DNA from: Bacteriovorax sp. PP10
GTDB taxonomy: Bacteria; Bdellovibrionota; Bacteriovoracia; Bacteriovoracales; Bacteriovoracaceae
NCBI RefSeq assembly: GCF_035013165.1
Contig: NZ_JAYGJQ010000001.1
Coordinates: 248,001 to 312,000 of the forward strand
Direction of reading: 5' to 3'
Length of the DNA: 64,000 bases
Part shown: positions 27,738-36,370 of the stretch, in pieces
How positions within the stretch are numbered: position 1 is the stretch's first letter
How the letters are laid out: every line of letters begins with the position of its first letter
The notes under the pieces: model-generated
What the model was told of the DNA's origin: nothing
What the model saw: only the letters and a program-made list of their open reading frames with translations
The model's database searches: none
Translations under genes and position numbers: made by a program

Positions 27738-27873
27738 GTTGATAGAATAACACTCCTTTTTTAAGTTTGAGAAATTAATTAAATACCAGAGTATCTTGCA
27801 CGGATTATTTTTTTTCAACCAAAGTCCCAATCTAAGTTAGAATATGAGTACTCACCAGAATGGAGAAAGACTC

Positions 27874-28185
27874 ATGAATCAAGATGGAATTTGGTTATCA
27901 ATTCTCGACTACGCTAACGTTAAGAAGACTTCAATCTCGACAATCCGTAGATCGATCAAAGCAGGTCACATTAAGCACAAAGAAGAAAACGGAAAGTACT
28001 TTATCTGGACTAAGGAAATAGCCGTAGAGAAAGTCGAACTTTCTTTAAAATTGGAAAACGAATTTCTAAAAAGAAGAAATCGTGAACTAGAAGAAGAAAT
28101 TAACGACCTGAAGATGCTTCTGCAGGTTTATGAATCAAGTATTCATCAGGACCAGCTTCCGCCATTGCCAGAGATAGAACTATGA
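27874..28185 (+). CDS. Small putative helix-turn-helix protein with a coiled-coil tail
   Basis: A 103-residue soluble protein. The first half (WLSILDYANVKKTSISTIRR then SIKAGHIKHKEENGKYFIWT) resembles a MerR/excisionase-like winged helix-turn-helix in spacing: a start helix, S-x-S-T-I-R-R-x-I recognition helix and a wing ending in Y-F-I. The second half is a charged heptad helix (LENEFLKRRNRELEEEINDL). The ATG at 27874 has GGAGA upstream; an in-frame ATG at 27844 lacks one. It overlaps the following outer-membrane protein gene by four bases, so the two are co-expressed. The DNA-binding role is inferred. Confidence 0.8.
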   Translation: MNQDGIWLSILDYANVKKTSISTIRRSIKAGHIKHKEENGKYFIWTKEIAVEKVELSLKLENEFLKRRNRELEEEINDLKMLLQVYESSIHQDQLPPLPEIEL

Positions 28186-29642
28186 AAAAATTATTACTGA
28201 TTGGCCTTATGGCCGCATCTTTCAATATCTTCGCTTCGGAGTCGATGAGACATTGTATGCTTCTTCCGGTTACGGATGGGGCAGATAATAAAGTTGGATT
28301 CAGGGTTTTTGAAGATATCGAAAGTTATATTAAAGATGGGACTTGGTGTACATATAAGTCGAATTCGGAATTGATCAATATTTTAGGTCAGTATTCGAAA
28401 TCACTTGAAGGACATTTAAATAATAAAGATGTTTTAAAAGTTGTAGCAGATAAAACTAAGGCCGGAACACTTATTAGAATCTCTCTTGCTCTTGGAGCAA
28501 GTGCAACTGAAGTAAAAGTTGAAATCATTGGTGAGAATGGTGAAGACAGATACTTTAAAGAGCAGACTCAGTTAAAATCAACAGACCCAACAGTGATTTC
28601 TCAAACGGTAAAAAACTGGCTAGATATATATGAGAAGACAATTCCTTATAACGGAAGAGTTAAAGGCGTTCTTGGTGATCAGTTTACAATTGATATTGGA
28701 AAAAAATCTCAAATTTTCAATGGAAGTGAAATTGTCATCGAGAGACCAACGGCAAAAAGACAACATCCTCTTTTAAAAGAGATCATTGATTATCAAACTG
28801 AAAAAATAGCGGACGCCCGCGTTTTTGATGTCGGTGAAACACAAGCTCAAGCGAAAGTTTTAAGTTATGAAGGAAATAAAAAACTTAAAATTGAAGACTG
28901 GGTAAAGGTTCGTTCAGTTGAATCGAGAAAAGTTGTTGAGCAAGTTGCCTACGGTGATAAAGCAGATAATGAATTTGGAAAATTAGGTTCACTTGGGATT
29001 TTTCTAAATCTTGGAAGTGGATCAGTGACCAGAACTGGTAACGGTGAAAAATCAGTAAGCGGAATGCTTTATGGTGGAGATCTTGAAGCAGAACTTTGGG
29101 CCACAAGAAACTTCTGGGCCGGATTGGATTTTGCAAAAAAAATCGGAAGTTATAAAAAAGATGTCGGGACTTTTACCAGCGATAGCAACAACACAGACAA
29201 CTCAGCTGTGCGTGTGAAGTTTGGATACAAGTATCTTCCTTTAGGATTCTTCTATGGCCCTCAGATCGACGTCTATGGTGGATATGGAAGTTACACTTAC
29301 GGAATGAGCACAAATACAACAGACGGATTTACTGAATTTACATTTAGTGGATTACTGCTTGGTGCTAGAGGAAGTATTCCAATTTATGAAGCCACTCGAG
29401 TATATATGTTAATTGATTTCCTTTTAACATCTGCATACAAAGAAAAAGTCAGAGTTTTTGGCCCGGATGAATCGAGTTCAAATTACCGTTTAGAGTTTGG
29501 TGGACAATATAACTTAGAAACCAACATTACGCTTCAGGCCGGATTACAAATTTTATCTAATAAGGCGAGCTTTACTGGAAGTACAAAGGAAGAGCAATTT
29601 AAAGATACATCTGCTAAAGTAGGGGCGATATTCACATTTTAA
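28182..29642 (+). CDS. Outer-membrane beta-barrel protein of unknown function
   Basis: The 486-residue product has a signal peptide (LLLIGLMAASFNIFAS). The N-terminal ~240 residues are a soluble periplasmic part, including two cysteines near residues 20-50. The C-terminal half alternates aromatic/hydrophobic and polar residues in strand-like blocks (GGDLEAELWATRNFWAGLDF, then FGYKYLPLGFFYGPQIDVYG) and ends in FTF, a typical C-terminal barrel strand. It overlaps the upstream helix-turn-helix gene by 4 bp. Codon use is like the neighbours. Function unknown. Confidence 0.85.
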   Translation: MKKLLLIGLMAASFNIFASESMRHCMLLPVTDGADNKVGFRVFEDIESYIKDGTWCTYKSNSELINILGQYSKSLEGHLNNKDVLKVVADKTKAGTLIRISLALGASATEVKVEIIGENGEDRYFKEQTQLKSTDPTVISQTVKNWLDIYEKTIPYNGRVKGVLGDQFTIDIGKKSQIFNGSEIVIERPTAKRQHPLLKEIIDYQTEKIADARVFDVGETQAQAKVLSYEGNKKLKIEDWVKVRSVESRKVVEQVAYGDKADNEFGKLGSLGIFLNLGSGSVTRTGNGEKSVSGMLYGGDLEAELWATRNFWAGLDFAKKIGSYKKDVGTFTSDSNNTDNSAVRVKFGYKYLPLGFFYGPQIDVYGGYGSYTYGMSTNTTDGFTEFTFSGLLLGARGSIPIYEATRVYMLIDFLLTSAYKEKVRVFGPDESSSNYRLEFGGQYNLETNITLQAGLQILSNKASFTGSTKEEQFKDTSAKVGAIFTF

Positions 29643-29663
29643 AAAACCTTGGGGTTAGTAAAA

Positions 29664-31541
29664 ATGAGTCGCATCCAGACACTAGAAAAAGAAATTATTA
29701 AACACAAGGCGCTCTATTATCAAGGGCGCCCCGATATCTCTGATAGCGACTATGACAAGCTAGAAGAGGAATTAAGAAAACTCGATCCAAAAAATTCTAC
29801 ACTGTTAATCGTTGGGACGACCACTTCGGCCAGCGACAAGATTAAGCATGATAAAAAAATGCTTTCTCTTGAAAAGACTTATGTCGTTGAAGACCTGGTT
29901 TCATGGAAAGGCAATGAAGACATTTTAAGCACTATGAAGCTTGATGGAATCAGCTGCTCGATCATTTTTGAAGATGGTCACTTAACTATGGCCAAGACTA
30001 GAGGTGATGGGACGTTTGGGGAAAACATAACGAAAAAAGTTATGTGGGTATCTAATGTTCCAAAGTTAATAACATCAAAAAATAAAATCGAAATTAGGGG
30101 AGAACTTTTTTGTGATGAAAAAAGCTTCTTTGATTTAGCCCAGGAAATGACTTCTATCGGTCTTGAAAAACCAACTAGCCAAAGAAATATTGTTGCTGGT
30201 TTGATGGGAAGAAAAGATAACCTGGAACTTTGTCGCTACATCAAGTTCATGGCCTTTGATTACTTAAGTGATGAAAGACTTGAAACTGAAGATCAAAAAT
30301 TTAAAATTTTATCTAAGCTTGGTTTTTTAATTCCAGAAGTGGAAATTCATACAAGCAAAGAAAGTATTCAAGATGTTATTTTGAAGGCGCGAGAATTTAT
30401 GTCAGAAGGAGATTATCAGATTGATGGACTCGTTTTTACATTTAATAAAATGTTTTTGCATGAAGAGTTGGGGGAAACATCTCACCATCCTCGTTATAAG
30501 ATGGCCTTTAAGTTTCAAGGTGAATCAAAGAATACTATTTTAAAAGAAATTATCTGGTCGGTGTCACGCAATGGGATTCTAACTCCAGTAGGCGATGTTG
30601 AACCGGTGGAATTGTCGGGAGCGATGATTTCGAGAGTGACTTTGCATAATTACGGCATGGTCGCTGCGAATAATTTGAAGGCAGGGGATGTGATTGAAAT
30701 CATCCGCTCTGGTGAAGTTATTCCAAAGTTTTTATCGGTTGTGACTCCTTCAAACAATAAACTCGAGATTCCCGAGTGTTGCCCGAGTTGCCATTCAAAA
30801 GTTGAGATCGTAGATATCAGACTTTTTTGTAAGAACGAAAATTGCCCAGGAAAAAACAAAGAGATCATTTTAAATTTCATTCAGAAGATTGGCATTGATG
30901 ATTTAAGTGGAAAGAGATTGGAGGAATTAATTAATGCTAAATTAGTTAAAACCATTCCAGATTTATATCGTTTAGAAGCAGCAGATCTGATGAAGATTGA
31001 TAAAGTTAAAGATAAGTTAAGCAATAAACTTATCGAATCAATTCAAAAAACTAAGAATGTAGATTTAATTACCTTTCTGGCCGCACTTGGAATTTCTGGT
31101 GGAGCATTTAATAAATGTGAAAAAATTGTGAGAGCTGGTTTTGATAACATCACAAAAATTAAACATTTAAGTATCGAGCAACTAATGAAAGTTGAATCTT
31201 TTGCTGATAAATCAGCAACAGACTTCCTTTCTTCTTTGCGCGAGAAAAAAGATATGATCGACGAGTTAGTCGAACTTGGGTTTGAGTTTACAGTAGAGGA
31301 AACGCGAGAAACGGCCGTTACTGGAAAGAAAATTTGTATTACTGGAGCGTTGTCAGAAAAGCGCCCGGTGATTGAAGATATGATTAGAGCTGGTGGCGGA
31401 ATTGTTGTTTCATCAGTTTCTAAAAATACAGATATCTTAGTTACAAATGAAACGGATCCTACTTCAAGTAAATTTAAGAAAGCTTTAGAATTAAAAATTA
31501 AAATTATCACTGAAGCTGAACTGCTAAAACTTTTAGCGTAG
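29664..31541 (+). CDS. ligA: NAD-dependent DNA ligase LigA
   Basis: Seals nicks during replication and repair using NAD. The adenylation motif is TMKLDGISCS with active-site Lys at residue 92. Downstream are the OB fold, a four-cysteine zinc site (CCPSCHSK ... LFCKNENC), helix-hairpin-helix repeats and a C-terminal BRCT domain (GKKICITGALSEKRPVIEDM). The chosen ATG at 29664 gives 625 residues, slightly short of E. coli LigA (671). A TTG at 29649 would add five residues. The gene follows the barrel gene by 21 bp and is followed by radA after 9 bp. Confidence 0.97.
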   Translation: MSRIQTLEKEIIKHKALYYQGRPDISDSDYDKLEEELRKLDPKNSTLLIVGTTTSASDKIKHDKKMLSLEKTYVVEDLVSWKGNEDILSTMKLDGISCSIIFEDGHLTMAKTRGDGTFGENITKKVMWVSNVPKLITSKNKIEIRGELFCDEKSFFDLAQEMTSIGLEKPTSQRNIVAGLMGRKDNLELCRYIKFMAFDYLSDERLETEDQKFKILSKLGFLIPEVEIHTSKESIQDVILKAREFMSEGDYQIDGLVFTFNKMFLHEELGETSHHPRYKMAFKFQGESKNTILKEIIWSVSRNGILTPVGDVEPVELSGAMISRVTLHNYGMVAANNLKAGDVIEIIRSGEVIPKFLSVVTPSNNKLEIPECCPSCHSKVEIVDIRLFCKNENCPGKNKEIILNFIQKIGIDDLSGKRLEELINAKLVKTIPDLYRLEAADLMKIDKVKDKLSNKLIESIQKTKNVDLITFLAALGISGGAFNKCEKIVRAGFDNITKIKHLSIEQLMKVESFADKSATDFLSSLREKKDMIDELVELGFEFTVEETRETAVTGKKICITGALSEKRPVIEDMIRAGGGIVVSSVSKNTDILVTNETDPTSSKFKKALELKIKIITEAELLKLLA

Positions 31542-31550
31542 GAAGACCTC

Positions 31551-32927
31551 ATGGCCAAAAAAATAAGTACCTTCGTTTGCCAAAGCTGCTCATATCAGAC
31601 GTCTAAGTGGATGGGGAAATGCCCTGAGTGCGGATCGTGGAACTCATTCGTTGAAGAGACGACATTATCTGCAAAAGACACAAATAGAGCTCACAAGAGA
31701 ACGGCACTTGGAAGTGAAGAGCCGAAACTGATCAACGATATTGTTTTAGAAAAACAATTTAGAGTTGTAACAGGGATGAGTGAGTTTGACCGTGTTGTTG
31801 GTGGTGGAGTTGTTCCAGGGTCATTGATTCTTATTGGTGGAGAACCGGGAATTGGTAAGTCGACGCTTTTAACAAGTGTTATGGGAAAACTTTCTCAGAG
31901 TCATGCAGGACAAGTTGTTCTCTACGTAAGTGGAGAGGAGTCTGTTAATCAGGTTGCAGAGAGATCTAAAAGAGTTGGAGTGAATACTGCTAACTTTTAT
32001 ATTTATAACGAAACAAATTGGCAGAAAGTTTTAGAGCAAATCAATAAACTTCAGCCTAGATTTTTAGTTATCGATTCAATTCAAACTACATCGTCTTCAG
32101 AAATAGATTCAGCACCAGGGAGTGTGTCTCAAATTCGTGAAGTAACGTATGAGTTAATGAGTCACGTGAAGGCCAATGGGATTACTTGTTTTGTTATTGG
32201 TCACATTACAAAAGAAGGATCAATTGCCGGCCCTAAGATTTTAGAACACATGGTTGATACGGTTATTTATTTTGAAGGGGATCAGTTTGGTCACTATAGA
32301 ATTCTAAGAGCTATGAAAAACCGTTTTGGAAATACTAATGAAGTTGGTATTTTTGAAATGAAAGAAAGTGGACTTGCTGAAGTTACAAATCCTTCTCAGT
32401 ACTTTTTAGATGATCAGCTGAAAGATTCTTTTGGTAGATCACTTACATGTATCATCGAAGGGTCTAGATCGCTCTTTATTGAAGTTCAAGCACTAGTTGT
32501 GGACAATAAGTTTGGAAACGGAAGAAGAACCACTCACGGGGTTGATAACAACCGTCTGTCGATGATGGTTGCCGTTATTGAAAAATATTTCGGAATCCCT
32601 ATGGGATTTAATGATATCTACTTGAACGTTGTTGGCGGAATGAAGCTCACGACACGTGAATCGGATTTATCGATCATCGCTTCACTCCTTAGTTCATACA
32701 GATCTAAGCCTATTGATTCGAGCACGATTTTCGTGGGCGAAGTTGGGTTAACTGGTGAAGTACGATCTATTCCTCAAATGGAAATGAGAATTAAAGAGAT
32801 GGCCCAACTTAATTACAAGCGAGTTGTGACTTCTGAAAAAACGGCAAGAGAGCTTAAAGGTAAATTTGATATCGAAATCGTAGGATTGAGACAGGCGAGA
32901 GACCTGGATCAATTTATTGGCAAATAA
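31551..32927 (+). CDS. radA: DNA repair protein RadA (Sms)
   Basis: RecA-like branch-migration helicase. The 458-residue protein has the N-terminal C4 zinc finger (FVCQSCSYQTSKWMGKCPEC), Walker A GGEPGIGKSTLL, the RadA-specific KNRFG motif (AMKNRFGNTNEVGIFEM) and a C-terminal Lon-protease-like domain (MKLTTRESDLSIIASLLSSY). It lies between ligA and a tiny membrane-protein gene with a TAATG one-base overlap. Confidence 0.98.
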   Translation: MAKKISTFVCQSCSYQTSKWMGKCPECGSWNSFVEETTLSAKDTNRAHKRTALGSEEPKLINDIVLEKQFRVVTGMSEFDRVVGGGVVPGSLILIGGEPGIGKSTLLTSVMGKLSQSHAGQVVLYVSGEESVNQVAERSKRVGVNTANFYIYNETNWQKVLEQINKLQPRFLVIDSIQTTSSSEIDSAPGSVSQIREVTYELMSHVKANGITCFVIGHITKEGSIAGPKILEHMVDTVIYFEGDQFGHYRILRAMKNRFGNTNEVGIFEMKESGLAEVTNPSQYFLDDQLKDSFGRSLTCIIEGSRSLFIEVQALVVDNKFGNGRRTTHGVDNNRLSMMVAVIEKYFGIPMGFNDIYLNVVGGMKLTTRESDLSIIASLLSSYRSKPIDSSTIFVGEVGLTGEVRSIPQMEMRIKEMAQLNYKRVVTSEKTARELKGKFDIEIVGLRQARDLDQFIGK

Positions 32928-33079
32928 TGTATACGAGAAAAAATGCCATTCGTGTTTTACTTGTAACGATTGTGATCGTTGTTCTTAGAATGATCTGGGA
33001 TGTTCATTCTTGTCTGAAAACAGGCGGGAAGTGGAATGCGCAAAAACAAGTTTGTGAATTAGAAATAAAAAAGAAATGA
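32927..33079 (+). CDS. 50-residue single-pass membrane protein between radA and tag
   Basis: An ATG overlaps the radA stop codon as TAATG, and the stop codon overlaps the tag start as ATGA. The frame encodes 50 residues: a basic start (MYTRKNAIRV), one hydrophobic helix (LLVTIVIVVLRMIW) and a Lys-rich tail with two cysteines (HSCLKTGGKWNAQKQVCELE). The double translational coupling and the clear membrane-segment pattern support a real gene. The CL-x(2)-GG-x-W-x(5)-C spacing resembles small cysteine motifs in exported proteins, so the tail is probably periplasmic. Family unknown. Confidence 0.75.
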   Translation: MYTRKNAIRVLLVTIVIVVLRMIWDVHSCLKTGGKWNAQKQVCELEIKKK

Positions 33080-33648
33080 AAGAATTAAAACGCTGCTTTT
33101 GGGCCGAAGGAAAAGATGCCGATTATGTGAAATATCATGATGAAGAATGGGGGCGTCCGGTTCATGACGATAAAACTCACTTTGAGTTTCTGATTTTAGA
33201 AGGGGCCCAGGCGGGTTTAAGTTGGGCGACAATCCTTTCTAGACGAGAAGGTTATAGAAAGGCCTATTCTAATTTTGATGTTGTTAAAGTGGCGAAATAT
33301 ACGCCAAAAAAAATCGAATCCTTAATTCTTGATCCAGGAATTATCAGAAATAAATTGAAAATTAACTCTAGTGTGACAAATGCTAAGCTTTTTATTGAGA
33401 TTCAAAAAGAGTTTGGAAGTTTTGATAAATACATCTGGGGTTTTGTGGGAAATAAGCCAATTATCACCAAGAGAAAAACTCACAAAGAAGCTGTGGCCAC
33501 GACTAAAGAAAGTGACGCCCTATCGGCAGATTTAAAGAAGCGTGGGTTTAAGTTTGTGGGCAGTACGATTATGTATGCCCACATGCAAGCTTGTGGTTTA
33601 TTCATGGATCATGAAGTTGGATGTTTTTGTTACAAACAACTTACTTAA
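33076..33648 (+). CDS. tag: DNA-3-methyladenine glycosylase I
   Basis: Removes 3-methyladenine from alkylated DNA. The 190-residue protein shows the Tag family start RCFWAEGKDADYVKYHDEEWGRP with the first zinc ligands (Cys and His), the active region GAQAGLSWATILSRREGYRK, the conserved FVGSTIMYAHMQACGLFMDH block and the remaining His/Cys ligands near the C-terminus (DHEVGCFC). The start overlaps the stop of the small membrane protein by 4 bp; the end overlaps the convergent glpK by 8 bp. Confidence 0.97.
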   Translation: MKELKRCFWAEGKDADYVKYHDEEWGRPVHDDKTHFEFLILEGAQAGLSWATILSRREGYRKAYSNFDVVKVAKYTPKKIESLILDPGIIRNKLKINSSVTNAKLFIEIQKEFGSFDKYIWGFVGNKPIITKRKTHKEAVATTKESDALSADLKKRGFKFVGSTIMYAHMQACGLFMDHEVGCFCYKQLT

Positions 33649-35131
33649 AAAAAGTCTGAATCGTTTTATTCCATAATACTTTTTTATCTTTGATATACGG
33701 AAGCAGGTCCTGCTCGATCGGAAACTCGCGGTCTTTTTTCCAAGTCGTCTCAAGCTTTTCAAAATCAGTTAATCCAGCACCGATTGCTGCCGCCATGGCC
33801 GCTCCAAAAGCTGTAGTCTCAATAACCTTAGGGCGAATGATTGTTGTCTCTGAAATCGTCGCTTGAAGCTCCATAAGCAGAGAGTTTGCAGCAGCTCCAC
33901 CGTCAACTTTTAAAGTTTTGATCGCAAGTCCAGTATCTTTTTTCATTGCGGATAAAAGATCATTGATCGACATCGCAATTCCTTCTAAGCATGCATAAGC
34001 GATATGACTGCGAGATGAATCACGAGTCAGACCTGTCAGAGCACCCTTAGCTTCAGCATTCCAATAAGGAGAACCGATACCAGCAAAAAATGGAAAAAAT
34101 TGAATATGTTTTAACTCATCCATATTTTTTACTTCGCGTGCCAGAGGCTCAACTTCAGTACTCTTTGAAATAATTTTTAAGTTATCGCGAAGCCATTGAA
34201 CAGCAGCACCTGCGATGTAGCTTGATCCTTCAAGAGCGTAAACAGCTTTACCTTTGTGACGGTATTCAACAGTCGTTAGAAGTCCTGACTGAGAATAAAC
34301 TAAGTCACTACCTGTATTGAGTAAAACGAAGGCCCCTGTTCCGTATGTGCACTTCATATCACCTTTGTGAAATCCTGCCTGACCAAATAAAGCAGATTGT
34401 TGATCACCAAGAATTCCAGTGACAGGAATTCCATCTGGTAAAAATCCTAAACCTTTTGTTACGCCGAATTCACCGAATGAATCTTCAATTGATGGAAGAG
34501 TTTCGCGTTTAACAGAAAAAATTTCTAAAAGCTCTTTATCCCAATCACAAGTTTTCAAATCCATAAGCATGGTACGAGATGCATTTGAAGCATCTGTCTT
34601 GTGAGAGACATTTCCACTTAACTTATATAATAAAAAGGTATCAACAGTTCCGAATAATAAATTTCCAGAAGCATTCGCGCCAGATACAGCTGAATTATTT
34701 TTTAACAGCCAGTTCATTTTTGTCGCAGAAAAATAAGGATCAATTGGAAGACCTGTTTTTTCTTTAATTTTTTCAGAAAGATTTTTATCGCGAAGTTCCT
34801 GGCAGAAATCGGCAGTTCGTCTATCTTGCCAAACAATAGCATTGGCTAGAGGAGTTCCTTTTTTATCAAAGGCACACGTTGTTTCTCTTTGATTTGTAAT
34901 CCCAATGGCCTTAATCATCTGACCTTGAATATTGTGATTCTTTAAAAGTTCTTTAATCGTCACTTCAACTGTCGACCAAATATCATTTAGGTTATGTTCA
35001 ACCCATGAAGGCTTAGGATAAATTTGCGGGTACTCGCGACTTACTTGTCCTAGCATTGAGAAGCTAGTGGCATCAATTAAACAAGCTCTCGTTCCAGTCG
35101 TCCCTTGATCAATGGATAAAATATAATTCAT
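33641..35131 (-). CDS. glpK: Glycerol kinase
   Basis: Phosphorylates glycerol with ATP to glycerol 3-phosphate. The 496-residue FGGY-family protein begins with the phosphate loop DQGTTGTRACLID and has the conserved ITNQRETT, GDQQSALFGQAGF and GTGAFVLLNTG motifs. Length matches the family. No glpF or glpD is adjacent in the window. The 3' end overlaps tag by 8 bp on the opposite strand. Confidence 0.98.
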   Translation of the reverse strand: MNYILSIDQGTTGTRACLIDATSFSMLGQVSREYPQIYPKPSWVEHNLNDIWSTVEVTIKELLKNHNIQGQMIKAIGITNQRETTCAFDKKGTPLANAIVWQDRRTADFCQELRDKNLSEKIKEKTGLPIDPYFSATKMNWLLKNNSAVSGANASGNLLFGTVDTFLLYKLSGNVSHKTDASNASRTMLMDLKTCDWDKELLEIFSVKRETLPSIEDSFGEFGVTKGLGFLPDGIPVTGILGDQQSALFGQAGFHKGDMKCTYGTGAFVLLNTGSDLVYSQSGLLTTVEYRHKGKAVYALEGSSYIAGAAVQWLRDNLKIISKSTEVEPLAREVKNMDELKHIQFFPFFAGIGSPYWNAEAKGALTGLTRDSSRSHIAYACLEGIAMSINDLLSAMKKDTGLAIKTLKVDGGAAANSLLMELQATISETTIIRPKVIETTAFGAAMAAAIGAGLTDFEKLETTWKKDREFPIEQDLLPYIKDKKVLWNKTIQTFFK

Positions 35132-35163
35132 AAGTCCTCACAGAGATTTAATATAAGAATAGT

Positions 35164-35373
35164 TTATTGTGGAAGTTGGATTGTGTCTTGATTCGGGCGG
35201 GCAATTATTTTAAGCATAATTTCCCAACGCGTACCAATCAGATAGTTGAAGCCTCGCAAGAAGGCGAAGGATATCGTAACGAGAATCATCAGAATGAAAA
35301 TGAATTCAAGAAAAGTTTGACCATTTTGGTTTTTTAAACGCGATGGTTTATGTTTCGGTCTCGTTTTAAACAT
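35164..35373 (-). CDS. Small TadE/pilin-like membrane protein
   Basis: A 69-residue protein with a basic N-terminus (MFKTRPKHKPSRLKNQNG), then GQTFLEFIFILMILVTISFA, which matches the layout of TadE/Flp-type pilins: a short basic leader, a G before the processed helix, Glu five residues in, and a single hydrophobic helix. The rest is short and polar. The ATG at 35373 is chosen because the longer reading frame overlaps the divergent thioredoxin gene. A ribosome-binding site is not obvious. It may be a minor pilin-like or pseudopilin-like protein; no tad genes are adjacent. Confidence 0.65.
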   Translation of the reverse strand: MFKTRPKHKPSRLKNQNGQTFLEFIFILMILVTISFAFLRGFNYLIGTRWEIMLKIIARPNQDTIQLPQ

Positions 35374-35407
35374 AGTATAATTTTGAGACCAAAGAGGAGC
35401 CGGATCA

Positions 35408-35962
35408 ATGAAGAAATTTTTACCATTAATTATATTTGCTATCGTATTTGCAACTGTGCTTGCCGGACAAGTGGCCTTTAAAATGGTGAATAACATCGCA
35501 AGTGTGGAAAAAAATCCGGAATATGACCAATATGAAGAGCTTTTCCTTCATGGAAGCTATAAATCAATCGATGGCAAAAGTGTCGAGATGACAAAAATCA
35601 ATGCTCCGGTTGTTATCTACAACTTTTGGGCCTCATGGTGCATTCCATGTTTGGAAGAAATGCCTTCAATGATCGCGCTTAAGAAAAAATTTTCGCCTGA
35701 CCAGGTTCAGATTATTGCTTTCAATACAGATGAAGATGATCAGTTAGCAAATATCCAAAAGACGATGAAAAAAATCGACATGAAAGATGAATTTACTATC
35801 GTTCCGGATAAAGAATCAAAGTTAGTCACTCAATTTAAAATTTCTGCTATTCCGGTGACGATTGTTTATCACAGAGGAAAAGTGGTTCATTTTAGCAATG
35901 GGCCGATGGATTTTAACTCGGAAGAGTTTCAAGAAAAAATGAAAGAATGGGTTGCGAATTAA
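35408..35962 (+). CDS. TlpA-like thioredoxin-family protein, membrane-anchored
   Basis: Periplasmic thiol-disulfide oxidoreductase of the TlpA/ResA type. The 184-residue protein has an N-terminal anchor (FLPLIIFAIVFATVLAGQVAF) and an active site FWASWCIPCLEEMPSM (C-x-x-C), followed by the cis-Pro segment (KISAIPVTIVYHRGKVV). AGGAG lies upstream of the ATG at 35408. Such proteins reduce cysteines for cytochrome c maturation or envelope proteins; no partner gene is visible here, so the substrate is unknown. Confidence 0.92.
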   Translation: MKKFLPLIIFAIVFATVLAGQVAFKMVNNIASVEKNPEYDQYEELFLHGSYKSIDGKSVEMTKINAPVVIYNFWASWCIPCLEEMPSMIALKKKFSPDQVQIIAFNTDEDDQLANIQKTMKKIDMKDEFTIVPDKESKLVTQFKISAIPVTIVYHRGKVVHFSNGPMDFNSEEFQEKMKEWVAN

Positions 35963-35968
35963 GAGCGA

Positions 35969-36325
35969 TTACTTTCTACAGTCAGTAAACTTTACGATTC
36001 TTTTGATCTTGCCCTGGCGATAAGCATCCTGGGCATCGCATTCAGTATAAGTCACACCGTTGTCACCGCACACAGGTCTTTCACTACAAATACAATTTCC
36101 AGGCGAAGTCTGAGTGACGTTATAGCATTTGGCGATAGAGATGTTATCGTAAGTAATGTTGTTCACACCGCAAACAGGTGAATACTCTGACGTAAAAGAG
36201 CATTCTCCATTAAATGTGCTAACTGAAGAACCAGCGGTACTAGTTGAATTGTCTTTCCCGCATGAGGATAAAATCACCAGCGTTAGTAGACCCAATGAAT
36301 ACAGAATTTGAGACATTCTTTTCAT
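35969..36325 (-). CDS. Lipoprotein with two Kazal-type motifs
   Basis: The 118-residue product has a lipoprotein signal (SLGLLTLVILSSCGK; lipobox L-S-S-C). The mature part is cysteine-rich and has two Kazal-like cores: YSPVCGVNNITYDN and RPVCGDNGVTYTEC, with the C-G-x-[DN]-x-x-T-Y pattern of serine-protease inhibitors. Kazal domains usually bind and block serine proteases, so this may be a surface inhibitor. The first domain seems less complete than the second. It converges on the thioredoxin gene with a 6-bp gap. Confidence 0.88.
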   Translation of the reverse strand: MKRMSQILYSLGLLTLVILSSCGKDNSTSTAGSSVSTFNGECSFTSEYSPVCGVNNITYDNISIAKCYNVTQTSPGNCICSERPVCGDNGVTYTECDAQDAYRQGKIKRIVKFTDCRK

Positions 36326-36370
36326 GTAGTCTTTATCGGATATTGTTGTAAAAAACTAAAATCGAATGAG

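Noticed and set aside
31043-31558. Minus-strand 171-codon frame over ligA
   Set aside because: It lies entirely within the clearly coding ligA frame and has no features of a real gene.
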